From: Reichenbachiella agarivorans
Lineage (GTDB): Bacteria; Bacteroidota; Bacteroidia; Cytophagales; Cyclobacteriaceae
Direction of reading: 5' to 3'
NCBI RefSeq assembly: GCF_025502585.1
Contig: NZ_CP106679.1
Span: 3,503,501 to 3,567,500 of the forward strand
Length of the DNA stretch: 64,000 nucleotides
Shown: positions 27,210 through 35,606 of the stretch, piece by piece
Numbering within the stretch: position 1 is the first letter of the stretch
Layout: each line of letters starts with the position of its first letter
Notes under the pieces: model-generated
The model's database searches: none
Told to the model about the DNA's origin: nothing
What the model saw: the letters and a program-made list of their open reading frames with translations, nothing else
Program-made: the position numbers and the translations under genes

Positions 27210-27485
27210 TCACTCACCAAGGCAAGTGCCTGATGTATACGCTTTGATCTCCACACAATGGGTTCCAGATAAGTACAGAATCAAGCGACTGGCACTGCGC
27301 TTGGTCGTCACAGGCTTGTCAGATTCTTTAGTCGATTGGTTCGTATCCTCGTTCTTTTTGGACTCTCCCTCGGTCTCAGCCAGCAGGTTGGCCAAGTTTA
27401 CATGCTGATCTCTGAGTCTAGCTCGCCTGACCCGCATAACAATGACAAAAATTAGTATGGGAGCCCGTACTATAAAGGCTTCCAA
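27210..27485 (-). pseudogene. Truncated copy of the island membrane protein
   Basis: A degraded paralogue of the 129-residue membrane protein at 31590-31979. Both have GAFIVLAPILIFVIVM / EAFIVRAPILIFVIVM, then RR, a short acidic linker, and KKSASRLILFLSG / TKRSASRLILYLSG. The copy lacks a convincing start codon. After LYLSG it diverges and stops, losing the second membrane half. It therefore probably makes no working protein, and shows that island genes have been copied or lost at this edge. Confidence 0.7.
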
Positions 27486-27556
27486 GACCCCACCTATTTC
27501 AGCATAGTGAAGCCAATGTTTGATAATACAATTACAGCTATAACCTGACGGCTATG

Positions 27557-27628
27557 GCCCTAGACCATGGCAGCACCATGATCAGAGTCGGCAGCACCAT
27601 CTTCGGTGGGAGGAATTATGGGGTGTGA
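27557..27628 (+). repeat. Duplicate of the yggS 3' end
   Basis: Seventy-one of 72 bases equal 26449-26520, the last 23 codons and stop of yggS; the single difference is G for T at the position equivalent to 26502. No start codon or upstream part of the gene accompanies it. The two copies are direct repeats 1.1 kb apart. Confidence 0.9.
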
Positions 27629-27654
27629 TTAACGGGCACTTGGAGCACCCACCT

Positions 27655-27685
27655 AGTCTTAGCGTCTCGCTGAGACTTTGCTCCA
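27655..27685. repeat. Palindromic repeat, copy 2 (inverted)
   Basis: TAGTCTTAGCGTCTCGCTGA followed by GACTTTGCTCC. Read on the other strand it matches copies 1 and 3 (GTCTCAGCGAGACG-TAAGA). Copies 2 and 3 form an inverted pair about 100 bases apart. Confidence 0.6.
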
Positions 27686-27771
27686 CACTCCACACACTCT
27701 TGATCACGAATGGTATATTTGCATCCCCTAGATAAACTACTGATTTTAATCCTTATTCTACATACAATTAG

Positions 27772-27806
27772 CAGGGTCTCAGCGAGACGTAAGATCAATG
27801 GAGCAT
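27772..27806. repeat. Palindromic repeat, copy 3
   Basis: CAGGGTCTCAGCGAGACGTA followed by AGATCAATGGAGCAT; core GTCTC-AGC-GAGAC. It lies just past the end of the KAP NTPase gene, in the right part of the non-coding stretch 27629-27860, which holds no other feature I can support. Confidence 0.6.
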
Positions 27807-27860
27807 TTCTGTCTTTTTGCTTTTCATGAGCTACAAATAGCTCAAAATACATGTCAGAAT

Positions 27861-30254
27861 TTATAAATAATTCAAAATCAATTCAGTTGTCAGCCCATCA
27901 CCTATTAGATCATTAATTTCCGAATTTTCAATTTTCAGATCTTCTAAAGTCTTTATCCCCTGCCTTATTTCTCTATCAAAGTCTGGATACATTGATGAAA
28001 AAATAATATACTGAACCAAAGCATCATCGCTAATTTGGACTTTGGAATTGTAAATAATCAGTACTTGATTTTTGATAATGAATTGGTTAATTAACCGCTT
28101 CATATGCCTAGGATTTTTGGGTATTTCCTTAATATAGTCAATCAATAAATGACCTTTTCTCTTATTAATAATTTTCTCAACCTTCTTTGCTGCCACTACT
28201 CTTTGACTAAGTGTGGTAGCTCCCTTTATGGCACTTTCCAGTTGCTCACTAGTTTCTGCTTTATCAATGTCTGCCTCCACTTCTTGGTCTGATCTTGCTG
28301 GTTCTTCTGGAAGATCTTCTTCGATTCGCAAGAATTTTTTCAAAAGCTTATCATGCTGATCTGTTCCTATTTTTGGAACATCTAGTACCAATTGAAAGCT
28401 CTTTTGTAAAAACTGATTACCAATGGTATGCCCCTTTTTCTTTAATTTCTCAAATTCTTCATATTTCTTATCGAAGCAATTACTTACCCAATTACCATCT
28501 GCAGCAATTACATATAACACCTTGCTCTGCTTGAACAGATTCTGAATTCCTTCCAATAACTTGACAGTAGGTTCTATTTCACAGCGATCTAAATCATCTA
28601 TGAAAATGGCAACCTTACGATTCTTTGTTACTTGATTAAATCGATCCTTGATTGGCCTATATGGATCAGATGAATGATTTCTTGCCAATTCAGCAGTGGT
28701 CACTCTCCTCTTGAATATATTTTGAACCATTCCGCTAAAAGTGACCCAAATACTACCTAGTAGACCTATTAAGCTTCCATACAATGCCAATTCACTTCCT
28801 CCTTTGGTAAAAAGTCCATAACCACTAAATAAGAAAATTCCAGCAAGAAGAAATACAACTATTGTATTGTGATTTTGTAGTCGAAATGACCACAATCTGT
28901 GTGATTTGATCGAAGGAGGTTTGTTTGCTAAAGAGATTTGTTGACTCACTTTATTGACCAAAACCCACCATTGGTCATCTAGATGCTGATGTGTCCAAGC
29001 ATTGTATTCTACTACTTCCCAACCGGAATTATTTAAAAACTCCTTATAATAAAGTAACATCGAAGATTTACCACTTCCCCATTCTCCATTAAGTAATATA
29101 GTATAGGAGTCTTCCTTGCCTAGTTCAGGCCAAAGAGCTTCAACTTTATCATGAATAATTTCCATGATCGATTTTCTTCCTAAATCGTCATCCTTTGAGG
29201 GATTATCTGGTTGAAAATCTGCATCAGTATCCAAGTTCACAACAGGAGTACCCACTGTCATTGGATGATCTACCATTTCAATCATGTCTGAGTCCATAAT
29301 CAATGTTTGCTCCTCGTAACCTTGTTCCTTACGCACTCTCAGTATTTTGGAAAGCATCGAATTAAATTTCTCATCAGAAATTTCGAATTCTTTTGTCAAT
29401 CCATACTCGTTTATTATTGAATCAATTTTGGGTTTATCTTGCTCTAAAAATACCCTTAGAGCTTGCTGCCATGAACCGTAATTATAGTAATGAAAGTGTT
29501 TCTTCTTACTTTTAATATTTCTATGAAATGTTAAAGCAATCGATTTATAGCAATCCAAAATCTCTGGATTACCCTCATCAGGATAGGCTAATTCAAAATA
29601 TATCTCCTGTATTTGATCATCCTTGAATGTTACTACAAAACCTATCGTTTTGGTTTTGTTCTTTGAGTCTCCTTTTCTTGTGAATCCAACAAAAATATAA
29701 TCCGAGCCCTGAAACCATTGGCCTTTGCTTAATCTACCCTCATTATCTTGATTTCTTAACCAAAACTTAAGACTAGGGTCTTTTACTTCCCTCCACTTTA
29801 AAAGGAATAGGAGAATTTCGTCGCTGAGTTTTGTTATTTCACTAAGTTGTGAGGGTTTAGCTTGATTTAATGAATCTTCTTTGTTCTTTTCATCATCTAA
29901 CAAAGGTTTAAGCTGCTCTGATATCGGTCTAGATTTCTTTTCTATATTCTCAATAAGTTCTTTCTGAGCTTCCTGAGTTGTGTGAAATGATTCAAAATCT
30001 CCCCAATTCTCCTTCACATACTTTATACCTTTAAATGAAATTTTAGCAAAGGTTTCAAGCCTATCATTCTTTTCAATTAAACCTTCATCTAGCAGATGAT
30101 TAATCCAGAACTTAAGCTGAGTGATTTTAAAATCATAGTTATTATCCTTAAGTAACCTCTCTAAGTCAATCCAATTATCAACCCCCTGTTCATTCTTGTC
30201 ATACAGAAACCATAAAATGAACAACTCCTCCTTTTCAAATTTCAATTTCGCCAT
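27861..30254 (-). CDS. KAP-family P-loop NTPase
   Basis: A 797-residue protein. Residues about 1-90 contain winged-helix-like elements (LKFWINHLLDEGLIEKND). A middle region of unknown fold follows. The KAP NTPase core starts near 385 with Walker A GEWGSGKSSMLLYY and the family's YNAWTHQHLDDQWW. Two hydrophobic membrane segments lie at about 460-510 (VVFLLAGIFLFSGYGLF and GSLIGLLGSIWVTF), an insertion typical of KAP proteins. Walker B is VAIFIDDLDRCEI near 550, and the late IPKNPRHMKRLINQF is the usual KAP C-terminal signature. KAP NTPases include the phage-exclusion protein PifA. Here it is the last gene of the island; its role is unknown. Confidence 0.88.
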   Translation of the reverse strand: MAKLKFEKEELFILWFLYDKNEQGVDNWIDLERLLKDNNYDFKITQLKFWINHLLDEGLIEKNDRLETFAKISFKGIKYVKENWGDFESFHTTQEAQKELIENIEKKSRPISEQLKPLLDDEKNKEDSLNQAKPSQLSEITKLSDEILLFLLKWREVKDPSLKFWLRNQDNEGRLSKGQWFQGSDYIFVGFTRKGDSKNKTKTIGFVVTFKDDQIQEIYFELAYPDEGNPEILDCYKSIALTFHRNIKSKKKHFHYYNYGSWQQALRVFLEQDKPKIDSIINEYGLTKEFEISDEKFNSMLSKILRVRKEQGYEEQTLIMDSDMIEMVDHPMTVGTPVVNLDTDADFQPDNPSKDDDLGRKSIMEIIHDKVEALWPELGKEDSYTILLNGEWGSGKSSMLLYYKEFLNNSGWEVVEYNAWTHQHLDDQWWVLVNKVSQQISLANKPPSIKSHRLWSFRLQNHNTIVVFLLAGIFLFSGYGLFTKGGSELALYGSLIGLLGSIWVTFSGMVQNIFKRRVTTAELARNHSSDPYRPIKDRFNQVTKNRKVAIFIDDLDRCEIEPTVKLLEGIQNLFKQSKVLYVIAADGNWVSNCFDKKYEEFEKLKKKGHTIGNQFLQKSFQLVLDVPKIGTDQHDKLLKKFLRIEEDLPEEPARSDQEVEADIDKAETSEQLESAIKGATTLSQRVVAAKKVEKIINKRKGHLLIDYIKEIPKNPRHMKRLINQFIIKNQVLIIYNSKVQISDDALVQYIIFSSMYPDFDREIRQGIKTLEDLKIENSEINDLIGDGLTTELILNYL

Positions 30255-30336
30255 AACTCTAATTTAAAGCAATTGACCTCACTCTACGGGGTGTTTGATC
30301 CCAAAGAGAGAGGCAATCCGTGTTATATAATGTGTT

Positions 30337-31593
30337 CTACCGTAGATACCCGACCAACAAGCGGCCAGCCTCTGTGATCTGAATCCGTATGTGGTCGTCG
30401 AAAGAACCATCTGTCTCGGTATCTAGGTTATTTCGTCCTATCCATTCATTGTTGCAGGGGTTGCTGTCCGTATCTATGGGAGCTTTCCCGACATCTGTGC
30501 GATAGATATTCTCCAGAGGCACACCGCCATAGCTTTGGTAATTGGTGGCAGTGAGCTGATGAGGATGCTTGTGGGTATTGCCCGCAGAGAAGATGACATA
30601 CTCGGCATTGACTGCCTCGATGAACCGTGGACAACTGGCATTGCGCGCACCATGATGAGGTGCTATGATGACACTGGATTCTAGGTACTGACTCATGGAG
30701 TCCAGCAAGAAGCGCTCTGTAGAGATGCATTCGTATTCGCAGGCACAATCTGCCTTTTTACATTCGTCCAGCCCGACAATATCTCCTGTGAATAGCACCG
30801 ACTGATCCGCATAGTCTAGCTTGATAACGATGCTGGCAGCATTCCTCAGTTTGGAGGCATTGTTTCCCAGCTCCGCCGCAAATGCTTCGTCTCTCTTGCC
30901 AAAGCCTGACAAAAAAGTGAGACTAAAATCTCCTTCGCTATAAACAACAGTCCCGGGTGTCAGTGCTGCCTCAGTCAAATCCTGAATCACTATGCCTGGC
31001 TCTGCCTTGAGGGAATCAATTGCGCCCTTCACCGTCCCAGGTAGTCCGTCGGGTCGATAGCTGGTAAATAGCGCACGTTTGATTTGATAATCAGCAGTGA
31101 TTTCATCCACCGCTCTCCAATGATCCGAATCCGTATGACTCAGGATCATCAGTTCTATGTCTTGCCCCACTGGGTATAGACTATTGAGGAAGGTGTTGAC
31201 ATAGTCACTGTTGCCTCCATCATAGATGATGTACTTGCCTTCGGGAGTTTTGATGATGCAGCCGAGCCCTGCTCCTACATCTACTACATAGACCTCAGCT
31301 CCCTTCTTGTTGGGATAGAATCTGGGCAACTGTCCCGACTCCCTTTTGACCTGTGATCGATAGATCCAACCCTTGATATTCGTACCGAGGATTTTTGCAT
31401 GATAGTAGCCGTTATTTTGTTGTCCACTATCGAGTAGCTCCAAGATCTCTCCAGGCTTCATGTCGCCACCGATCACTTGGTCAGCACCACTGTGATGGTC
31501 TACTCTGAGAGCGGTGTTGTTGTAGGTAGTTAGGTATTGCGCTTGAGATATCCCTGCACTCAGCAGGAATATCACTATATAGCAAAGTTTCAT
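30337..31593 (-). CDS. Secreted SH3 + metallo-beta-lactamase-fold hydrolase
   Basis: A 418-residue exported protein with signal peptide to about SQAQ (residue 19). Residues about 20-85 form a bacterial SH3 domain (ALRVDHHSGADQVIGGDMKPGE...GWIYRSQV). Residues about 100-400 form a metallo-beta-lactamase domain of the ComEC/Rec2-like kind: VVDVGAGLGCIIKTPEG, the metal motif SHTDSDHW, SVLFTGDIVGLDE and IIAPHHGARNASCP. An extra Cys-rich stretch (CKKADCACEYEC) is inserted after the GD motif. The substrate is unknown. Its start overlaps the end of the 129-residue membrane protein by 4 bases, so they form a unit. Confidence 0.87.
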   Translation of the reverse strand: MKLCYIVIFLLSAGISQAQYLTTYNNTALRVDHHSGADQVIGGDMKPGEILELLDSGQQNNGYYHAKILGTNIKGWIYRSQVKRESGQLPRFYPNKKGAEVYVVDVGAGLGCIIKTPEGKYIIYDGGNSDYVNTFLNSLYPVGQDIELMILSHTDSDHWRAVDEITADYQIKRALFTSYRPDGLPGTVKGAIDSLKAEPGIVIQDLTEAALTPGTVVYSEGDFSLTFLSGFGKRDEAFAAELGNNASKLRNAASIVIKLDYADQSVLFTGDIVGLDECKKADCACEYECISTERFLLDSMSQYLESSVIIAPHHGARNASCPRFIEAVNAEYVIFSAGNTHKHPHQLTATNYQSYGGVPLENIYRTDVGKAPIDTDSNPCNNEWIGRNNLDTETDGSFDDHIRIQITEAGRLLVGYLR

Positions 31594-31979
31594 AACCGTA
31601 TTTTTTTGACTTGATTGACAGAATACGGTATCACTCCTATGCCCAAGGCCAGAATCACATTGGTGAAATCAGAGAGATCAAGACCCACAGAGCAGTTGAC
31701 ACAATATACCTTCATATAAAAGTAAAAGGTGGTAATACACACACTGAGTATCAAACTGGTCACACCAGATAAGAATAAGATCAAACGACTGGCACTCTTT
31801 TTATGCTCAGCAGGATTGTCACCTTCTGCTGGTACTGATACTTCCATCTCAGTGAGCATGTCGGTCAGGTGGATGCCATTGTTCTTGAATGACCGCCTTA
31901 CGATCATCATCACAATCACAAAAATAAGTATGGGAGCCAATACTATAAAGGCTCCCAAGATTTCGGATAGGTTTTCCAT
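31590..31979 (-). CDS. Island membrane protein (unknown family)
   Basis: A 129-residue membrane protein. Three or four hydrophobic segments are visible: FIVLAPILIFVIVMMIV near the N-terminus, LILFLSGVTSLILSVCITTF and FTNVILALGIGVIPYSV. A charged linker (about 37-65) sits between the first two. It overlaps the secreted hydrolase gene and is 39 bases from the upstream helical-protein gene. A broken copy is present at 27210-27485. I recognise no family. Confidence 0.75.
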   Translation of the reverse strand: MENLSEILGAFIVLAPILIFVIVMMIVRRSFKNNGIHLTDMLTEMEVSVPAEGDNPAEHKKSASRLILFLSGVTSLILSVCITTFYFYMKVYCVNCSVGLDLSDFTNVILALGIGVIPYSVNQVKKIRL

Positions 31980-32018
31980 TTGGTTTAATTGAATTATTTT
32001 AATGGTTCAATTGGATAT

Positions 32019-32669
32019 TCAACTCGGTTCTACTATTCCTAACATCTCCAAGAGCTGCGGATCATCCTCCAGTGCTACTCGGGCTATGCCGATATAGTCA
32101 GACATCCAATCTTGGAGTGCATCGAGTGCCTCATCTCGTTTTTCGGTGGCATCTTGTGCTTCGCCTTTTTCCTTGAGTTGCTTGTTGTACTTCTTTTCTA
32201 ACTCTACGAGTTCTAGGCTGGCCGCTGTGAGTGCTTCTTGAGGGATGTTGACCTTGGCAAGTTCGGCAAGCACGATAGGTGAAAGCAGAGAATTGGTGTA
32301 AAAGGTCTTGGCTTGCTGTAGCCAACCGGGAAAAGCCTGCTTGCGATCACCACTGAGCTGGAGTGCCTCTTCGGTGGCCTTGTTGCCCTTCAGTGCGATG
32401 CGGGCCAGCTTTATATGTCGCATGTAGGTTTTGTTCAACGCAGCTCGGGCAATCCGAAACTCATCAGAGGCGGCATACTGCTCTCCATATTCTAGTTTTT
32501 GTTTGACATGAAGGGCATCTGCAGTTTCGTAGAGTGCCATGCCCGAATTCATGGTCTCTGCATCATAACCATACTCAGTCAATACTGAGCTAATAGCGTC
32601 AACATCTCGACCGTTGGTAATGGCATTCTTATCAAAGAGTAGTTTGCCGTCGATTGTTTCATTTTCCAT
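32019..32669 (-). CDS. Alpha-helical protein of unknown function
   Basis: A 216-residue soluble protein, predicted almost entirely helical, with no signal peptide or membrane segment. Recurrent phrases such as ARAALNKTYMRHIKLARIAL and DWMSDYIGIARVALEDDPQL hint at an internal repeat of helical hairpins, one near residue 75 and one near the C-terminus. I do not recognise the family. It lies directly behind the 21-bp repeat array, which occupies its upstream region. Confidence 0.7.
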   Translation of the reverse strand: MENETIDGKLLFDKNAITNGRDVDAISSVLTEYGYDAETMNSGMALYETADALHVKQKLEYGEQYAASDEFRIARAALNKTYMRHIKLARIALKGNKATEEALQLSGDRKQAFPGWLQQAKTFYTNSLLSPIVLAELAKVNIPQEALTAASLELVELEKKYNKQLKEKGEAQDATEKRDEALDALQDWMSDYIGIARVALEDDPQLLEMLGIVEPS

Positions 32670-32720
32670 AGTTTTAATATGTTTTTAGTTTAGAATAAAT
32701 TCGGTTGTATTGCGATTCCT

Positions 32721-32951
32721 TGCGTTTTTGTCGTTTTATCTAGCGTTTATATGACTTTTCGCAGCGTTTTTGTTGTTTTGGATAGCGTTTTTGTCATTTT
32801 CTTCTGCGTTTTTGTGACAATCGCTAGCGGTTTTGTCATTTCCCTCTGCGTTTATTTCGTTTTCCTGAGCGTTTTTACCATTTTGGCTAGCGGTTTTGTG
32901 ACTGACTGGATCGGTTTTGCGGTTATGGTTAGCGTTGATGTGATTGTTTTC
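32721..32951. repeat. Eleven imperfect 21-bp tandem repeats
   Basis: Units start at 32721 and recur every 21 bases without an indel to 32951, each beginning (A/T)(G/T)CG(T/G)TT and often continuing TTGT-CATTTT. No two units are identical. Twenty-one bases equal two turns of B-DNA, so the T-runs are helically phased. In one minus-strand frame the array encodes heptads ending in KNA or KTA, rich in Asn, but that frame has no ATG and stops inside the array at 32737-32739. The array fills the gap between the barrel-protein gene and the helical-protein gene. Confidence 0.9.
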
Positions 32952-32971
32952 ATTGTTGGAAGAAATGACAT

Positions 32972-34186
32972 TTATTTGATATCCGTAATTGTCGTGGGTC
33001 GGAATAGATTGTAGTTAACTCCCAGAATGCTAAAAAAACCTGATTGCTGTGTAACGCCGTTGGCATAGTTGCGACCAAAACTCGCATTGACGAAAATGGA
33101 TTTACTTAGTTTATAGTTTGCATTGACAGACAGTCTGTAGGTGAAATCATCTTCAATTCTATCAATGAATTGCCCTCCAGCATTGACGTCCTTAAATTGA
33201 ACCTCGTACCATCTTGCCACCGCTTCAAAAGATAAACTGATATTCTCTACGTCTTTGACAAAACTCAGCCCGACATCAAAATTGGACTCTACAGAATCAA
33301 CGTTGGCCTTCATGTACCGAGCAGAAAACACAAATTGGTTTTGCTCATTAATTTTCTCCGAGGCAGTAGCCCAAAAGCCCAATTTTCTAATTCCACCGTC
33401 CTGCCCAGGCTGCTTTGTTTGAAAAGATGATGCTCCACCTAGCTCTATAATCAGTCCTGCTTTTTCTCTCGTTTGATCGATGAGTTCATCATTGATATTC
33501 AGTGCTAGGTATTGGTCATAGATAGAGGCAGCAAAGGCTTGAATTTCACTTCTGGTGTTGGTCGTATCCTTTGCATATGAAGGATCTACATCTTCAGCGA
33601 TTGTATACAATTCTGCTATTGCAGCATCACTGCAATCTTGTGACCTAGCCTCTAGCACTATTTTATCAATTGCAGACTGCTTGTTTATAAAGGTTTGCGC
33701 CAAGGCTCGAATGCCTAAGATAACAGAAGCGAGTTTGGATCTTGATTGAATTAATTGAATTGCATCTGTAGCACTCTGTGGCAGCTTTCCTTGGATCAAT
33801 TGAAACCTAAACCCTACTCCCATTAGCGATTGATCAATAGCGGTGTCTTGGACATTCGCAAATGATAGACGAAAAGTTTGCTGAATAGTCTGCCATGTGT
33901 CTGGATCATTGAATTGTTCTAAAGTCAATTCAGGTTTACTTTTCAACCAGTAGGGAGCAAATTCTAATCCTATGTTTGGATTCAATTTCCCATTTTCATC
34001 AAAGGATGTTAAAATATTAGTGGTTAGTTCTGAAGGACTAGTTGGACGAAGGACAGACGTAGGTTCAAAATCTAGTATTGAAAAAGCAGGGCTACTAGGT
34101 ACATCATGGTGAATCTTTTCTTCTTGAGCATATCCTCCATAAGAAATCGTAAACCCTATTAGAAATATGAGAATAGATTGCTTCAT
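32972..34186 (-). CDS. Probable outer-membrane beta-barrel-like protein
   Basis: A 404-residue exported protein with signal peptide to about GYAQ (residue 21). The last about 150 residues alternate polar and hydrophobic residues as barrel strands do (KLGFWATASEKINEQNQFVF, YRLSVNANYKLSKSIFVNAS). The sequence does not end in a classical terminal aromatic residue. The middle is helical (about 130-235). I recognise no family. It overlaps the small upstream gene by 4 bases, so the two are probably translated together. Confidence 0.65.
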   Translation of the reverse strand: MKQSILIFLIGFTISYGGYAQEEKIHHDVPSSPAFSILDFEPTSVLRPTSPSELTTNILTSFDENGKLNPNIGLEFAPYWLKSKPELTLEQFNDPDTWQTIQQTFRLSFANVQDTAIDQSLMGVGFRFQLIQGKLPQSATDAIQLIQSRSKLASVILGIRALAQTFINKQSAIDKIVLEARSQDCSDAAIAELYTIAEDVDPSYAKDTTNTRSEIQAFAASIYDQYLALNINDELIDQTREKAGLIIELGGASSFQTKQPGQDGGIRKLGFWATASEKINEQNQFVFSARYMKANVDSVESNFDVGLSFVKDVENISLSFEAVARWYEVQFKDVNAGGQFIDRIEDDFTYRLSVNANYKLSKSIFVNASFGRNYANGVTQQSGFFSILGVNYNLFRPTTITDIK

Positions 34187-34539
34187 ATCAAATCAATGAT
34201 TAGTGTGTATGAAACAATATCTTTATCCTTATCTACCTTTTTGCTATACGGCCCAAAGGTCTTCAATTCCTGTTGATCACAGCTAATCGTCACTTTAAAA
34301 CTTGTCCAATTGGTATTAGGATTGGTATCCACTACGGTACAGGTGACTATCAGCATCTGACCATGTAAGTTAGAAACCTCACCCACTGTGACTTCATTGC
34401 CTTGTCCTAAAAGAGAACTGCCCAAAAACACACTGTGTCCTCCAGTCTGTCCATTGCCTATTGTCATAGAAGCAGTCATGCTACCAGAGTCAGGCAGATC
34501 TAATTTGTCTTCAATATCGATATAAGTGTTCTTGCTCAT
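34183..34539 (-). CDS. Small beta-rich protein of unknown function
   Basis: A 118-residue protein without signal peptide. It starts MSKNTYIDIEDKLDLPDSGS and is rich in short strands (MLIVTCTVVDTN, TSFKVTISCDQQ, VSYTLIIDLI), suggesting a beta-sandwich. No family is recognised. It lies between the patatin gene (47-base gap) and the barrel-like gene (4-base overlap), which makes it a likely partner of one of them. Confidence 0.7.
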   Translation of the reverse strand: MSKNTYIDIEDKLDLPDSGSMTASMTIGNGQTGGHSVFLGSSLLGQGNEVTVGEVSNLHGQMLIVTCTVVDTNPNTNWTSFKVTISCDQQELKTFGPYSKKVDKDKDIVSYTLIIDLI

Positions 34540-34585
34540 GATTTAGTTTATGGTTTTAAAAAAATTGTTTTACATTTTTTTATCT

Positions 34586-35572
34586 CTACAACCCCAACCA
34601 CTCGGCAAGGGCGTCTTTGTTGTCTTTAAATAATTGTTGTCCATACTCCTTCAAAGCTTTCATATTCTGATGAGTGGCACAGTCCATCTCTGGGTCGACA
34701 GAGCTTCCTTTCAGGTCTCCATCTAGCCGTAGATACTGCTTTGGTTGAGGAGTCGTATCATAGATTTTTCGGAGCTGATAATCGGCCACTTCAGCAGAGC
34801 CAGACATCATGATGTCTATGATGGGCTGCACCCATTCGGCCATCCCGTAGTTGCGGGCTTTGCTGTAGTGATAGGTCTTGTGTGTATAGCCAGTGCCGAG
34901 AGACAGGATTTTCATATCCTCTGCCTTGGCCTTTCTCTTATTGATATCGAATAACTCCCTCCCCTCGGCATAAGCCACTAGTGCAGGGTTGTTGACAAAT
35001 ACCCCTCCGTCAATCAAAGGGTAGTCTTCTCCGGATTTGGAGGTTACTTTCTCACATTCAAAATACGTAGGTGCAGCTGATGTAGCGCGACAGACGTCTT
35101 TGACTTTAAAATTATACTCGTCTGCAACTGCCTTGTGCTGGTAAAAGAAATGCCCTTTGCGGTTTTTGATATCATAGGAGGTGATCACGGTAGGTTTCAG
35201 CAGATTTGATAACCAGACATCCCCAAAATAATCCTTCAAAGCATCCTCGATCCCATCTGCGGGATATTTTTCGTCTAGTATACCTCCCATGGTTTTGATC
35301 TTATGAAAGGTCGGGATGTCAAAAATCTCATCTCCCCTGTCAAAATAAAGATCGACCACTTGCTCTGCGCTAAACTTGGGCTTTTTGCTTTTTCCGTCAG
35401 GACATAAATAGGCACAAGCCAAGATTCCTCCTGTACTGGTGCCAGCTACCAGGTCAAAATAGTCAGAGACTTGGATTCTAAATTCCTTCTCGATTTCGAC
35501 AATAATCTGTCCAGGGATGATTCCTCTGATTCCTCCCCCGTCAATGGATAATATTCTTTTTAGTGGATTCAT
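34586..35572 (-). CDS. Patatin-like phospholipase
   Basis: A 328-residue cytosolic serine lipase of the patatin family. The oxyanion motif is DGGGIRGIIPG (residues 11-21). The nucleophile is Ser46 in GTSTGG, and the catalytic Asp lies in PLIDGGVFVNNP, about residue 188. Patatins cleave acyl chains from membrane lipids, and in several bacterial immune systems they act as membrane-damaging effectors. No signal peptide is present. The start is 11 bases beyond the restored end of the amidase frame. No cyclic-nucleotide cyclase gene of the CBASS kind is adjacent. Confidence 0.9.
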   Translation of the reverse strand: MNPLKRILSIDGGGIRGIIPGQIIVEIEKEFRIQVSDYFDLVAGTSTGGILACAYLCPDGKSKKPKFSAEQVVDLYFDRGDEIFDIPTFHKIKTMGGILDEKYPADGIEDALKDYFGDVWLSNLLKPTVITSYDIKNRKGHFFYQHKAVADEYNFKVKDVCRATSAAPTYFECEKVTSKSGEDYPLIDGGVFVNNPALVAYAEGRELFDINKRKAKAEDMKILSLGTGYTHKTYHYSKARNYGMAEWVQPIIDIMMSGSAEVADYQLRKIYDTTPQPKQYLRLDGDLKGSSVDPEMDCATHQNMKALKEYGQQLFKDNKDALAEWLGL

Positions 35573-35606
35573 TTTATTCCTATTTATACTTTCAGATAAT
35601 CACTGA

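Noticed and set aside
26449-27628. Complete integrative element between the yggS end repeats
   Set aside because: The segment holds no integrase, excisionase or replication gene, so only a remnant or a duplication can be claimed.
27628-27860. Minus-strand frame 27616-27852 as a gene
   Set aside because: It overlaps the repeats and the duplicated yggS end and has no protein features.
32721-32951. CRISPR array
   Set aside because: Units are contiguous 21-mers without unique spacers, and there are no cas genes nearby.
32751-33014. Plus-strand ORF over the 21-bp array (repeating SVFVIL-type heptads)
   Set aside because: It is generated by the 21-base repeat, which leaves long open frames in several registers; it has no other feature of a protein, and the neighbouring genes are on the minus strand.
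34586-35572. CBASS operon around the patatin gene
   Set aside because: No nucleotidyltransferase, or accessory Cap genes, are next to it; the class III cyclase at 41797 is 6 kb away and of another family.
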